Source: Lacticaseibacillus daqingensis
Lineage (GTDB): Bacteria; Bacillota; Bacilli; Lactobacillales; Lactobacillaceae
Length of the DNA: 64,000 nt
Assembly: GCF_003946115.1 (NCBI RefSeq)
Contig: NZ_RHOH01000003.1
Coordinates: 1 to 64,000 of the forward strand
Direction of reading: 5' to 3'
Shown here piece by piece: positions 56,948-64,000 of this stretch. The notes under the pieces were generated by a model. It did not search any database and had not been told where the DNA came from. It saw nothing but the letters and a program-made list of their open reading frames with translations. Position numbers and translations under genes: made by a program. How positions within the stretch are numbered: the first letter of the stretch is position 1; each line of letters starts with the position of its first letter.

Positions 56948-58768
56948 ATGGAAAGTATTTCACTTTTGATTGTTCTCTTTGCGGCGCTGGTCATCCCCCT
57001 GACGATGGCCAAGCTACGCATCACCAGCACCCCGACCGCCGTGGCGGAGATCGTCGTCGGCATCTTGCTGGGCAAAAGCCTGCTGGGCTGGGTCACCGCC
57101 ACCGCGGTGCTGACGCAGCTGCGCAAGCTCGGGGTCATCGTCCTGATTTTTCTGTCCGGCATGGAAATCGACTTTTCCCTGTTCAAGCCGACGAAAAACG
57201 ACGACCGCATCGGCCCGGCGAAGCTCGCGCTGCTCGGGTACGCCAGCATCGTGGCGTTGAGCGCCGGCTTCAGCGCGCTGCTCGCCTGGTGGGGGCTGTA
57301 CGACCACATTGGCTTTGCCACCATCATCTTCTCGACGGTGGCGCTGGGGGTGGTGATCGCGGCGCTCAAGGAAAAGGAGCTGCTGAGCAAACCCTTCGGC
57401 CAAACGATGCTGCTGCTGGCGGCGCTGGGCGAAATCGTGCCGCTGATCGCGCTGACGGTGTACGCCAGCCTGGTGGGCTCGGCGTCGCGCTCGGTGTGGT
57501 GGCTGCTGCTGATTTTTCTGGCGGCCATCGTCCTCTTGCTGCGCTTTCGCAAGCCGTACCAGTGGTTCGCCAAAATCGATAAGAGCACCACGCAGTTGGA
57601 CATCCGCCTGGCGTTCTTTCTGATCATCACGCTGGTCACGATCGCCGAGTCGGTGGGGGCCGAGAACATCCTCGGCGCCTTTCTCGCCGGGATGGTGATG
57701 AAGTTGCTACGGCCGCGCGAGGAGACGCAGGACAAGCTGACCAGCCTCGGCTACGGCTTTTTCATCCCGATCTTCTTCATCATGACCGGCGCCAACATCG
57801 ACCTGCACGCCCTGTTGGCCGACCGCCAGAGCCTGGCGCTGATCCCGGTGCTGTTGGTGGGCTTTCTCGTGGCCAAGCTCGGGTTGGTGCCGCTGTTGCG
57901 CCTGCGGTTTCGCCAGCATAACGCGCTGGCTGGCACGTTTTTGATCGCCACCACCATCACGCTGGTCATTCCCACACTGACGGTCGGCAAAACGCTGGGT
58001 ATCATCACGGTGCAGCAAAGTGGCGCGTTCACGCTGGCCGCCATCATCACCTGCGTCACCGCGCCGATCCTGTTCAACCGCTTTTACGTCGCCGAAAAGG
58101 AGCCGCTCAAGAAGACGCGGGTGCACTTCATCGGCGTCAACCTGCTGACGATACCGATCGCCCAGCAGCTGTCCCGCGGGCTGTACGACATCACGATGTA
58201 CACCGACGACCCGGAGAAGTACACGACCTACAACTCCGAGGCCAACGTCCGCCTGCTGCGTCAGTTCTCCGAAGGCGCGCTGCGTGAGGCCGGTGCGTTT
58301 GACACCGATATTCTGATGCTCGCCTACTTCGACCACGCCAAGAACTACCAGCTGGCGCAGTGGGCCATCGGGGCCCAGGTGCCGCGCATCATCGCGCGCT
58401 TCGAGGCCAAAAACGTGGCAGACGGCCAGTATGATGAGCTGGCCGCACAGGGGGTGGAGATCTTCAACACCTTTGACGCCAATATCTCCCTGCTGCGCAG
58501 CCTGATCGAGTCGCCATCGACGCTGAAGATCCTCGACGATACCGAATCCGGGATCTTCGAGATCACGGTCCTCAACCGCCGCTTCACCGGCATGGAGGTC
58601 AAAAACCTGCCGTTCATCGACGCCATCACGATCTCGCAGATCTTCCGCGAGAATCACTTCATCGCCCCGCACGGTGACACCCAGATCCACCTGGGCGACC
58701 ACCTGATCTTCACCGGCAACAAACAGGCCGTCGCCGACATCCGCCGGCAGATGGAGACTCGCAACTAA
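56948..58768 (+). CDS. Kef/CPA2-type cation:proton antiporter with TrkA domains
   Basis: The 606-residue protein (ATG at 56948; a GTG directly before it is an alternative) has 12-13 transmembrane segments (residues 1-380), including GMEIDFSLFKPTKND and ESVGAENILGAFLAGMVMKL, typical of monovalent cation:proton antiporter-2 proteins. The cytoplasmic part has a TrkA_N-like nucleotide domain (VHFIGVNLLTIPIAQQLSRG) and a TrkA_C domain at the end (MEVKNLPFIDAITISQIFRE). It exchanges K+ or Na+ for protons. It is followed by a bidirectional terminator. Confidence 0.9.
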   Translation: MESISLLIVLFAALVIPLTMAKLRITSTPTAVAEIVVGILLGKSLLGWVTATAVLTQLRKLGVIVLIFLSGMEIDFSLFKPTKNDDRIGPAKLALLGYASIVALSAGFSALLAWWGLYDHIGFATIIFSTVALGVVIAALKEKELLSKPFGQTMLLLAALGEIVPLIALTVYASLVGSASRSVWWLLLIFLAAIVLLLRFRKPYQWFAKIDKSTTQLDIRLAFFLIITLVTIAESVGAENILGAFLAGMVMKLLRPREETQDKLTSLGYGFFIPIFFIMTGANIDLHALLADRQSLALIPVLLVGFLVAKLGLVPLLRLRFRQHNALAGTFLIATTITLVIPTLTVGKTLGIITVQQSGAFTLAAIITCVTAPILFNRFYVAEKEPLKKTRVHFIGVNLLTIPIAQQLSRGLYDITMYTDDPEKYTTYNSEANVRLLRQFSEGALREAGAFDTDILMLAYFDHAKNYQLAQWAIGAQVPRIIARFEAKNVADGQYDELAAQGVEIFNTFDANISLLRSLIESPSTLKILDDTESGIFEITVLNRRFTGMEVKNLPFIDAITISQIFRENHFIAPHGDTQIHLGDHLIFTGNKQAVADIRRQMETRN

Positions 58769-58808
58769 CCGCCACCAGCCGATCACAGACTGGCGCCTGC
58801 TCCGCACG

Positions 58809-58856
58809 CAAAAACCGCGTTTCGCATCGCCAAATAGGCGGGCGGAACGCGGTTTT
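58809..58856. terminator. Bidirectional terminator
   Basis: The 11-bp perfect stem AAAACCGCGTT/AACGCGGTTTT, with an inner CGCC/GGCG, stands between the antiporter and the PTS operon. The 210 bp from here to the SIS gene end contain no other feature that I can support. Confidence 0.8.
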
Positions 58857-59066
58857 CAGAATTCTTTGCACCGGCGCTGTGTTGATGTGCAATAACTGCG
58901 GTTGAGCCAGCGTGAATGAATTCAAAAGCTCCAACAGCAGAAGGCAAAAGATACACTCTAGGACTTATTGACGCATCCACTGTAGGGAATAGGCATAGAT
59001 TGATTTTCAACGACTGAAACGTCCTAGCAAATCACGCCAATGGGAAACTATAGAAATCACACTAGG

Positions 59067-60164
59067 TTAGTTGTTCATGTGACCGGAGATTGACTTATCC
59101 TTAACCGGTGAGACGCTGGTGTCAATCCCAACGGCTTTCGAGAGTTGAGCCGAGAGCACTTGGAACGGAACCGTGTAGAAAACAGGAGACAAAAGCGCGG
59201 TCGTCTTAACGCTAAACTGAAGGTCTTTGCTAGTAGCATCGAAATCTTCGCCAGAGATAACGAAAACATGTTCCGTCCACGCTCGACGATAGTAAGCCGC
59301 AATATCTTTCATCCGGTCGAACTCAGGCCCCGCGTTGCCACCAATAAGAAAGATGTAGTTATCCGAATTATAGGCGCGTAATGGACCATGAAGCTGCTCT
59401 TCCATCTCGTAGGCAGTACTCGGCCGGCCAAACGTTTCAAAGAACTTGAGGCGCGCTTCTTGAGCGGTCGGGAAGTTATACCCGTAGCCTGCAATCGAAG
59501 ATTTCTGCATTTTAACCAGCTCATTCGCAGTGGCTTCGTACCAGTTCTTACTTTCAGCAACGACTGTAGTATAGTCGTTAACTGCCTGCTGGGCATCGGC
59601 GTCAAGCAACTTGTATTTTTCGTTGCCAATCAAGCCCTTAGCCTTGGCCACCTCGAGTGCCAAAATGTAGAACTGGAAAAGCGTTTCAGTGTACCCACGA
59701 GTCTCAGGTCCAATCTGTTCTTCTTCGCAGACCAAGTGCAAGTAGTGACTTGTTATCCGTTCGATTGGAGCACCAAGCTCTTCAGATACGCCAACGGTCG
59801 TATATCCCTCATCCACTGCGCGCTGCAACGCTTCACAAGTGGAGAGAGAATCACCGTGTTGTGACAAACCAATCACCAAAATCTGATCTGGGCGAAAAGC
59901 GCTACTTGGGTTTATGCTCTCAGAGTAAGTGAAGATGGTCGGCTCAACCGCAACGCCTTCAATCTGGAGCAACTTAACGAACGTGTTGCGGACGACACGC
60001 ATCGCGTTATATGACGTCCCAGATCCAGTAAAGTAGATTTTCTTGTAGTCACCTTTAGCCAACAGGTTGATAAAGTCTGCACCGTAGTCTGCCCGTTCAT
60101 CATAAGCTCGTTGTAGGACCCGTCCGGTATCTTCAATGTGATCCATCATCGTTAATCTAGCCAT
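59067..60164 (-). CDS. SIS-domain sugar-phosphate isomerase/deglycase
   Basis: The 365-residue protein has two SIS domains (first with KIYFTGSGTSYNAMRVVRNT near 45 and LVIGLSQHGDSLSTCEALQR near 100; second around 215-340 with KSSIAGYGYNFPTAQEARLK and EEQLHGPLRAYNS). The family covers AgaS, FrlB and GfrE/F enzymes that deaminate or deglycate amino-sugar or fructosamine phosphates. As last gene of a mannose-type PTS operon it should process the sugar-phosphate made by the transporter. The substrate cannot be fixed from sequence; glucoselysine, fructoselysine or an amino sugar are candidates. Confidence 0.8.
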   Translation of the reverse strand: MARLTMMDHIEDTGRVLQRAYDERADYGADFINLLAKGDYKKIYFTGSGTSYNAMRVVRNTFVKLLQIEGVAVEPTIFTYSESINPSSAFRPDQILVIGLSQHGDSLSTCEALQRAVDEGYTTVGVSEELGAPIERITSHYLHLVCEEEQIGPETRGYTETLFQFYILALEVAKAKGLIGNEKYKLLDADAQQAVNDYTTVVAESKNWYEATANELVKMQKSSIAGYGYNFPTAQEARLKFFETFGRPSTAYEMEEQLHGPLRAYNSDNYIFLIGGNAGPEFDRMKDIAAYYRRAWTEHVFVISGEDFDATSKDLQFSVKTTALLSPVFYTVPFQVLSAQLSKAVGIDTSVSPVKDKSISGHMNN

Positions 60165-60180
60165 TAGTAAAAACCTCCAA

Positions 60181-60801
60181 TTAATTTAGTGGTTGAACTT
60201 GTCCACGCGCCAATTGACGCAGTTGATTCATGTAAGTTGCTTCGATTAATGGTTCATCTAGTAATTCTGTAAGCCTAGTGAGCCGGTAAAGAAGGACCAT
60301 TTTCGCTTCTGGTGTTTGCTCTTCTGCCAGCTGTTGGGCCAAGATTGGTTCAAGCTCAGGATCGTGGACAATGTAGATTCTGTGCAAAACATCGAGTTCC
60401 GTTCGAACTTCGGAAAATTGGTTCGCCGTTGACTGCAATACAGGCTCTAACGCCAAAGCGGCAGCCTGTTCACCGTTTTCCAAGTCAAACGCATACGCCT
60501 TCATCAAGCAGATTACGGTATCTCGATTGCGCACTGGCTGTGCCACCAGTTGAGCAATTGAGGTTTGCAACCGGCTCGTATCTTCCCAAACCAGTTCGTA
60601 ATTGACTTTCATGATTAGGCGAGTCACGCGATTAAAGAAAAATTTGGCCACCGGTGTAGCGAGCAATGCGGTGTATGCTTGACGGTTACCACGCTGCTGC
60701 GCGGCGAGCAACTCTTGTAGCAAGTGAGCGCGAGCGCTCCCTTGCAACCAGGCAACCAAGACGATTGCCAACATAATCAACACGACCAACCAAAGTGCCA
60801 T
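60181..60801 (-). CDS. Membrane-anchored helical protein within PTS operon
   Basis: The 206-residue protein has one N-terminal membrane helix (MALWLVVLIMLAIVLVAWLQ), then a helical soluble part reminiscent of TPR-like repeats (ALALEPVLQ, TELDVLHRIYIVHDPELEPI). No family is recognised. It lies between EIID and the SIS enzyme with gaps of 16-18 bp, so it is part of the same operon. An unusual accessory for a mannose-type PTS; a scaffold or regulatory role is possible. Confidence 0.65.
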   Translation of the reverse strand: MALWLVVLIMLAIVLVAWLQGSARAHLLQELLAAQQRGNRQAYTALLATPVAKFFFNRVTRLIMKVNYELVWEDTSRLQTSIAQLVAQPVRNRDTVICLMKAYAFDLENGEQAAALALEPVLQSTANQFSEVRTELDVLHRIYIVHDPELEPILAQQLAEEQTPEAKMVLLYRLTRLTELLDEPLIEATYMNQLRQLARGQVQPLN

Positions 60802-60819
60802 TCCGTTACCTCCAAAGGA

Positions 60820-61638
60820 TCATAAAAGACCAACCGTTACGGCAAGAACGGCTAAGACAATCAAGCCAATCAGAATGACCGTTCCGTTAACCTGTTTCTT
60901 AAGCAATCCATAGCACCCGAATGTCAATAATAATGGGAGCAGGTCAGGCATCAACGAATCAAACGTGTCTTGCATGCTGACCTTCGTTCCTCCAAGGTGC
61001 AAAACGAGTGGGACTTTGATTACAACCATGGAAGCAATCATCGCGCCAATCACAATCAGTCCTAGAATTTTAGCGGATTCAGTCAGCTTTTCAAGTGTGC
61101 CATCCTCTTGGATACGAGTGAGAAACTTGTTACCGCCTTGGTAGGTCAATTTAAATCCGTACCAGCGAAGCAGTTCACTCGGGAGCACGTTGATCAAGAC
61201 GTACAACAACGGCCCAAGCAGGCTTCCTTTGACCGCCAGAGGCGCGCCGACGCCTACCCCAATTACGCGTAGCGTCCCCCAGAACATCGAATCACCAATC
61301 CCGGCCAATGGCCCCATAAGGGCAGACTTGACGGCGTTAATTGAGGTGGCATCAAAGTCAGGAGTATTGGCGTTTTGCTCCTCCATCGCACAGCTGATTC
61401 CAAGAATCAGCGGTGAAGTGGAGGTTGAACAATTAAAGAATTCAAGGTGTCGTTGGTAGCCAGCCTTAAGGGCCTCGGGGTCATCTCCGTATAGCCGCTT
61501 GAGCACTGGGGTCATAGACCAAGCATACCCGAGCGACATCTGTCGTTCGTAGTTGAACGCCCCCAGCAGTTGATAGTGGCGCCACATCACACTGCGCAGG
61601 TCTTTTTTTGTCAGTTTCTTTTCACCGTTCGTGTCCAT
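60820..61638 (-). CDS. PTS system mannose-family IID component
   Basis: The 272-residue protein begins KLTKKDLRSVMWRHYQLLGA and contains NFERMQ-like FNYERQMSLGYAWSM, FFNCSTSTSPLILGISCAME and GIGDSMFWGTLRVIGVGVGA, the EIID signature. The C-terminal membrane segments complete it. Together with IIC it forms the sugar channel. It shares one base with the IIC gene. Confidence 0.92.
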   Translation of the reverse strand: MDTNGEKKLTKKDLRSVMWRHYQLLGAFNYERQMSLGYAWSMTPVLKRLYGDDPEALKAGYQRHLEFFNCSTSTSPLILGISCAMEEQNANTPDFDATSINAVKSALMGPLAGIGDSMFWGTLRVIGVGVGAPLAVKGSLLGPLLYVLINVLPSELLRWYGFKLTYQGGNKFLTRIQEDGTLEKLTESAKILGLIVIGAMIASMVVIKVPLVLHLGGTKVSMQDTFDSLMPDLLPLLLTFGCYGLLKKQVNGTVILIGLIVLAVLAVTVGLL

Positions 61639-62384
61639 CAGAGCACCTCCTCACGTTGTTGTGGTTTGAACTGGAAGTAGATATAGGCGATGATGCCACC
61701 TAGCATCGCAGCGCCGATCATTGGCACCTTCAGGAATGCGACCAGTGAGAACCCTAGAAATAGAAATGGTGCGTATTTCTTGTCATATGTCAGAAGCATC
61801 AGCATTGCAATCCCCAGTGCGGGCAAAAGGTTACCAGATTGGGTCAGGCCGTCTTGTATGACCTTGGGAATCGCCTTGACGATTGCTTTAACTGCTGGTG
61901 CACCAACCGCGTATCCGACAATAATTGGCACAAATTTGGATAAAAACATAATGGTTGAGCCAGCCCACTGCCCGATTGGCAGCGCCTTCCAATTACCTTG
62001 GTCGATTTGATGGTCAACATAATGGGCAAATAGAGCGTTGAAACTACCCGCTGCAATCGCAATCATCTGCGCGATAAGTGCGATTGGAACGGCTAGTGTG
62101 AGTGTCGTCTGCCAGCTGGCACCGGTATGTATCGCTAGTGCAGTTGCCAACGCAGAACCCACTACAACGTCGGGTGGCGTCGTGGTGCCAATCCCAACCA
62201 GACCCATCCAAACTAATTCAAGTTGACCGCCGAGAATCAATCCGGTACGGAAATCACCCATGACCAGCCCAACCAGAGGCGCAATGATGATTGGGCGATC
62301 TAACATGTGTTGTCCACCAAGTCGACTCTCCATGTATACTAACGAGCCAACAAGGGCGACTAATAATCCTTGTACCATATTCAA
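61638..62384 (-). CDS. PTS system mannose-family IIC component
   Basis: The 248-residue membrane protein has the EIIC pattern: LGGQLELVWMGLVGIGTTTP followed by VVGSALATALAIHTGASWQT, and a series of transmembrane segments to the end. It forms the transport pore with IID. It starts 6 bp after the IIB gene. Confidence 0.92.
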   Translation of the reverse strand: MNMVQGLLVALVGSLVYMESRLGGQHMLDRPIIIAPLVGLVMGDFRTGLILGGQLELVWMGLVGIGTTTPPDVVVGSALATALAIHTGASWQTTLTLAVPIALIAQMIAIAAGSFNALFAHYVDHQIDQGNWKALPIGQWAGSTIMFLSKFVPIIVGYAVGAPAVKAIVKAIPKVIQDGLTQSGNLLPALGIAMLMLLTYDKKYAPFLFLGFSLVAFLKVPMIGAAMLGGIIAYIYFQFKPQQREEVL

Positions 62385-62390
62385 TCCCTC

Positions 62391-62885
62391 CTAATGTGAA
62401 AAGGCCTTTTTGATGCCGGCAAATCCGACGCGTTCTTGCGAAGGAGCCGTTTCAGCAAACACCTCGATGCCAGCAGCATTTAGTGCGCTGGCGGCGGTGA
62501 ACTCGTCAATCGTCATCTTGACCCCCGCGGTAATAGCGACTGCTTGATCTGTAGCGTAGTGAATGCCGGCTGTTCCGACGTTTACCTTCTTAATGTCTGG
62601 GACGACCCGCGAGAGCGTCAATGCATCCGCAATGTTTGCGGTAACGACGAAAATCCTACGCGTCGCATATTTCGAATTATTCAGGATAGTCGCAGCGTCA
62701 GCCAAATTCTTGATAGCCATCGTAACCCCCGCGGGTTTAGCCATTTTCATCGTCATCTGTTGTAGATGATTACTGGCCGCTGCATCGTTAGCGACAAGTA
62801 AAATGCTGGGTTGCAAAGCATTGGTCCACGATACCGCCACCAAGCCATGAACAAGCCGATCATCTGCACGAACTAGTTCGATCAT
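62391..62885 (-). CDS. PTS system mannose-family IIB component
   Basis: The 164-residue protein has the phosphorylated His in DDRLVHGLVAVSW (residue about 13) and the usual EIIB fold (ILLVANDAAASNHLQQMTMK, and NVGTAGIHYATDQAVAITAG). It passes phosphate from IIA to the sugar. It overlaps IIA by 4 bp. Confidence 0.92.
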   Translation of the reverse strand: MIELVRADDRLVHGLVAVSWTNALQPSILLVANDAAASNHLQQMTMKMAKPAGVTMAIKNLADAATILNNSKYATRRIFVVTANIADALTLSRVVPDIKKVNVGTAGIHYATDQAVAITAGVKMTIDEFTAASALNAAGIEVFAETAPSQERVGFAGIKKAFSH

Positions 62886-63292
62886 AGGTCCTCTTCCCCT
62901 TCCTGCTCTGCAAGGACATCATTCATATACACAACTTGTGTGCGCGCATTCTCGACCGCTTTACGGATACCATCGTCAGTGATTGGTGTCGGGTGGAGGA
63001 TGAGCTCTAACAGCAATGATAGGTTGATCCCACTGATTACACGAACGCGGCTGACTGTGAGTTGCTCACAAGTAATGCGATTGACACTACCGCCGGGAAG
63101 ATCTGTAAAAATAATAATCTCTGCGGGTGACAACTTCTTAAGTAGGGCGCGTAGACGTGGCTCGAATGACGTGTCGCCATCCACGTAAGCTGTCAATGCA
63201 TGTAGGTTGGAAATATCACCGGCAAAGAAGCAAACAGCTTGAACAAAACCTGAAGCTAAAGTGCTGTGTGTGGCAATGATAAACTGGGTCAT
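62882..63292 (-). CDS. PTS system mannose-family IIA component
   Basis: The 136-residue protein has the active His in IIATHSTLASGFVQ (residue 9) and IIIFTDLPGGSVNRI, typical of EIIA-Man. It takes phosphate from HPr. It is the first gene of the operon IIA-IIB-IIC-IID-unknown-SIS. It is divergent from a GntR-type regulator. Confidence 0.9.
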   Translation of the reverse strand: MTQFIIATHSTLASGFVQAVCFFAGDISNLHALTAYVDGDTSFEPRLRALLKKLSPAEIIIFTDLPGGSVNRITCEQLTVSRVRVISGINLSLLLELILHPTPITDDGIRKAVENARTQVVYMNDVLAEQEGEEDL

Positions 63293-63331
63293 CTACAGGA
63301 CTCCTTTCTCATGAAATTGTAATACGAGATC

Positions 63332-63465
63332 ATGATATCACTGTATATACATTTGTCAACAAGGTGCAAAAAAAAACGTTGGGTGGTATAGTGTTTTATG
63401 AACTACAACGACGTTTAATGATTGGGTCTATAAAGCAGCATACAAATCAATATAAATGTATATAT
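63332..63465. promoter_or_regulatory. PTS promoter and paired GntR-type operators
   Basis: The leftward promoter has -35 TTGACA (63354-63359 on the minus strand) and -10 TATCAT (63332-63337), 16 bp apart. AAATGTATATA is present in the spacer (minus strand, 63342-63354) and again near the GntR ribosome site (plus strand, 63454-63465). The two copies are inverted and probably bind the divergent regulator, which would control both itself and the PTS operon. Confidence 0.72.
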
Positions 63466-63483
63466 CTCAAAGAGGGACACGAC

Positions 63484-64000
63484 GTGATACCAAAGTATAA
63501 GCAGGTCGAAGAACGATTCATACGTGAAATCAACAGCGGGAAGCTCACGGTCGGAGCACAGTTACCGGCCGAAACGTTGATCACTGAGGAAACAGGCTTT
63601 AGCCGGATGACGGTCAACAAGGCGCTGAAACAGTTAGAGCAGCAAGGTTATATCACACGAGTCTCAGGGAGAGGATCGTTTGTCAAAGCAAAAGCAATGA
63701 CACGCAATGTTACGGATACCGTGGGGTTCTCTGAGTACATTCGAAGTAAGGGGATGACGCCAGGCTCTCAGTTACTCACCTATACACTGGTAGACTTAGC
63801 GGACGATCCAGCGCGCCGCGATGAACTTGAATTGGCCAACCTCGACAAAGTTCATAGAATTGAGCGACTACGCACTGGGGACGATATCCCTATCGCAATC
63901 ACAGAGGATTATCTTGCGGCTAACTTAATCACGACATTAGACTCCGAGTTGCTCAACCATTCGTTATATGCGTATCTAGCGCGATTAAAAATTCCAATCC
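63484..64000 (+). CDS. GntR-family (HutC-type) regulator, partial
   Basis: The frame starts at GTG 63484 behind AAAGAGGGA and runs off the right edge, giving about 172 residues here. The N-terminal winged helix is typical (IPKYKQVEERFIREINSGKL, then TEETGFSRMTVNKALKQLEQ and QGYITRVSGRGSFV). The UTRA ligand domain begins at about 75 (GFSEYIRSKGMTPGSQLLTY). It probably senses the phosphorylated substrate of the divergent PTS operon. Confidence 0.9.
   Translation, partial: MIPKYKQVEERFIREINSGKLTVGAQLPAETLITEETGFSRMTVNKALKQLEQQGYITRVSGRGSFVKAKAMTRNVTDTVGFSEYIRSKGMTPGSQLLTYTLVDLADDPARRDELELANLDKVHRIERLRTGDDIPIAITEDYLAANLITTLDSELLNHSLYAYLARLKIPI

Overview
The window looks like the chromosome of a GC-rich lactic acid bacterium (Lactobacillaceae). 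Housekeeping proteins (GuaA, type I pantothenate kinase CoaA, FeoA/FeoB with the small FeoB-associated Cys-rich protein, HelD, a mannose-family PTS) are of Firmicute type. The phage genes are of the lactobacillus siphovirus type (phi-LC3-like holin, Gp15, Minor_capsid 1/2/3, ArpU, XkdX). The species cannot be named from the sequence alone.

Region 1 (1-10.5 kb) is visibly AT-richer accessory DNA. It holds a Rep_trans/MobT-type replication-relaxase protein with a cluster of hairpins upstream (possible oriT or single-strand origin). Next to it is a tightly coupled six-gene minus-strand operon: ParA ATPase, two unknown proteins, a 1465-residue helicase/methylase restriction protein, a 238-residue methylase fragment and a membrane protein. 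In this operon the SAM-binding motifs and the NPPY catalytic motif of one adenine methyltransferase lie on two different genes. I regard it as the best candidate here for an undescribed defence system.

Region 2 (about 10,570-45,071) is an apparently complete 34.5-kb prophage in the 3' end of guaA. A 16/19-bp repeat of the guaA tail (encoding A-x-V-E-W-E-stop) marks both ends, and integrase arm-type repeats lie just inside each end. From right to left: integrase, lysogeny module (with cargo genes), CI/Cro switch, replication (iterons inside the O-like gene, RusA, DUF669 protein with an SSB-like tail), small early genes, ArpU, tRNA-like gene, terminase, portal, minor capsid protein with a nuclease-like tail, scaffold, capsid with a -1 frameshift Ig-domain extension, tail, baseplate, holin and amidase. 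LexA/DinR-type boxes precede the integrase and a 68-residue gene at the opposite end. These two genes become neighbours when the phage circularises.

Region 3 (45-64 kb) is core chromosome: guaA, coaA, feoAB, an ABC exporter, an acyl-CoA thioesterase, helD, a Kef-type antiporter and a mannose-family PTS operon with a SIS-domain enzyme, facing a GntR-family regulator cut by the window edge. Two intergenic regions hold long three-way-junction inverted repeats of alike architecture and unlike sequence, which I could not identify.
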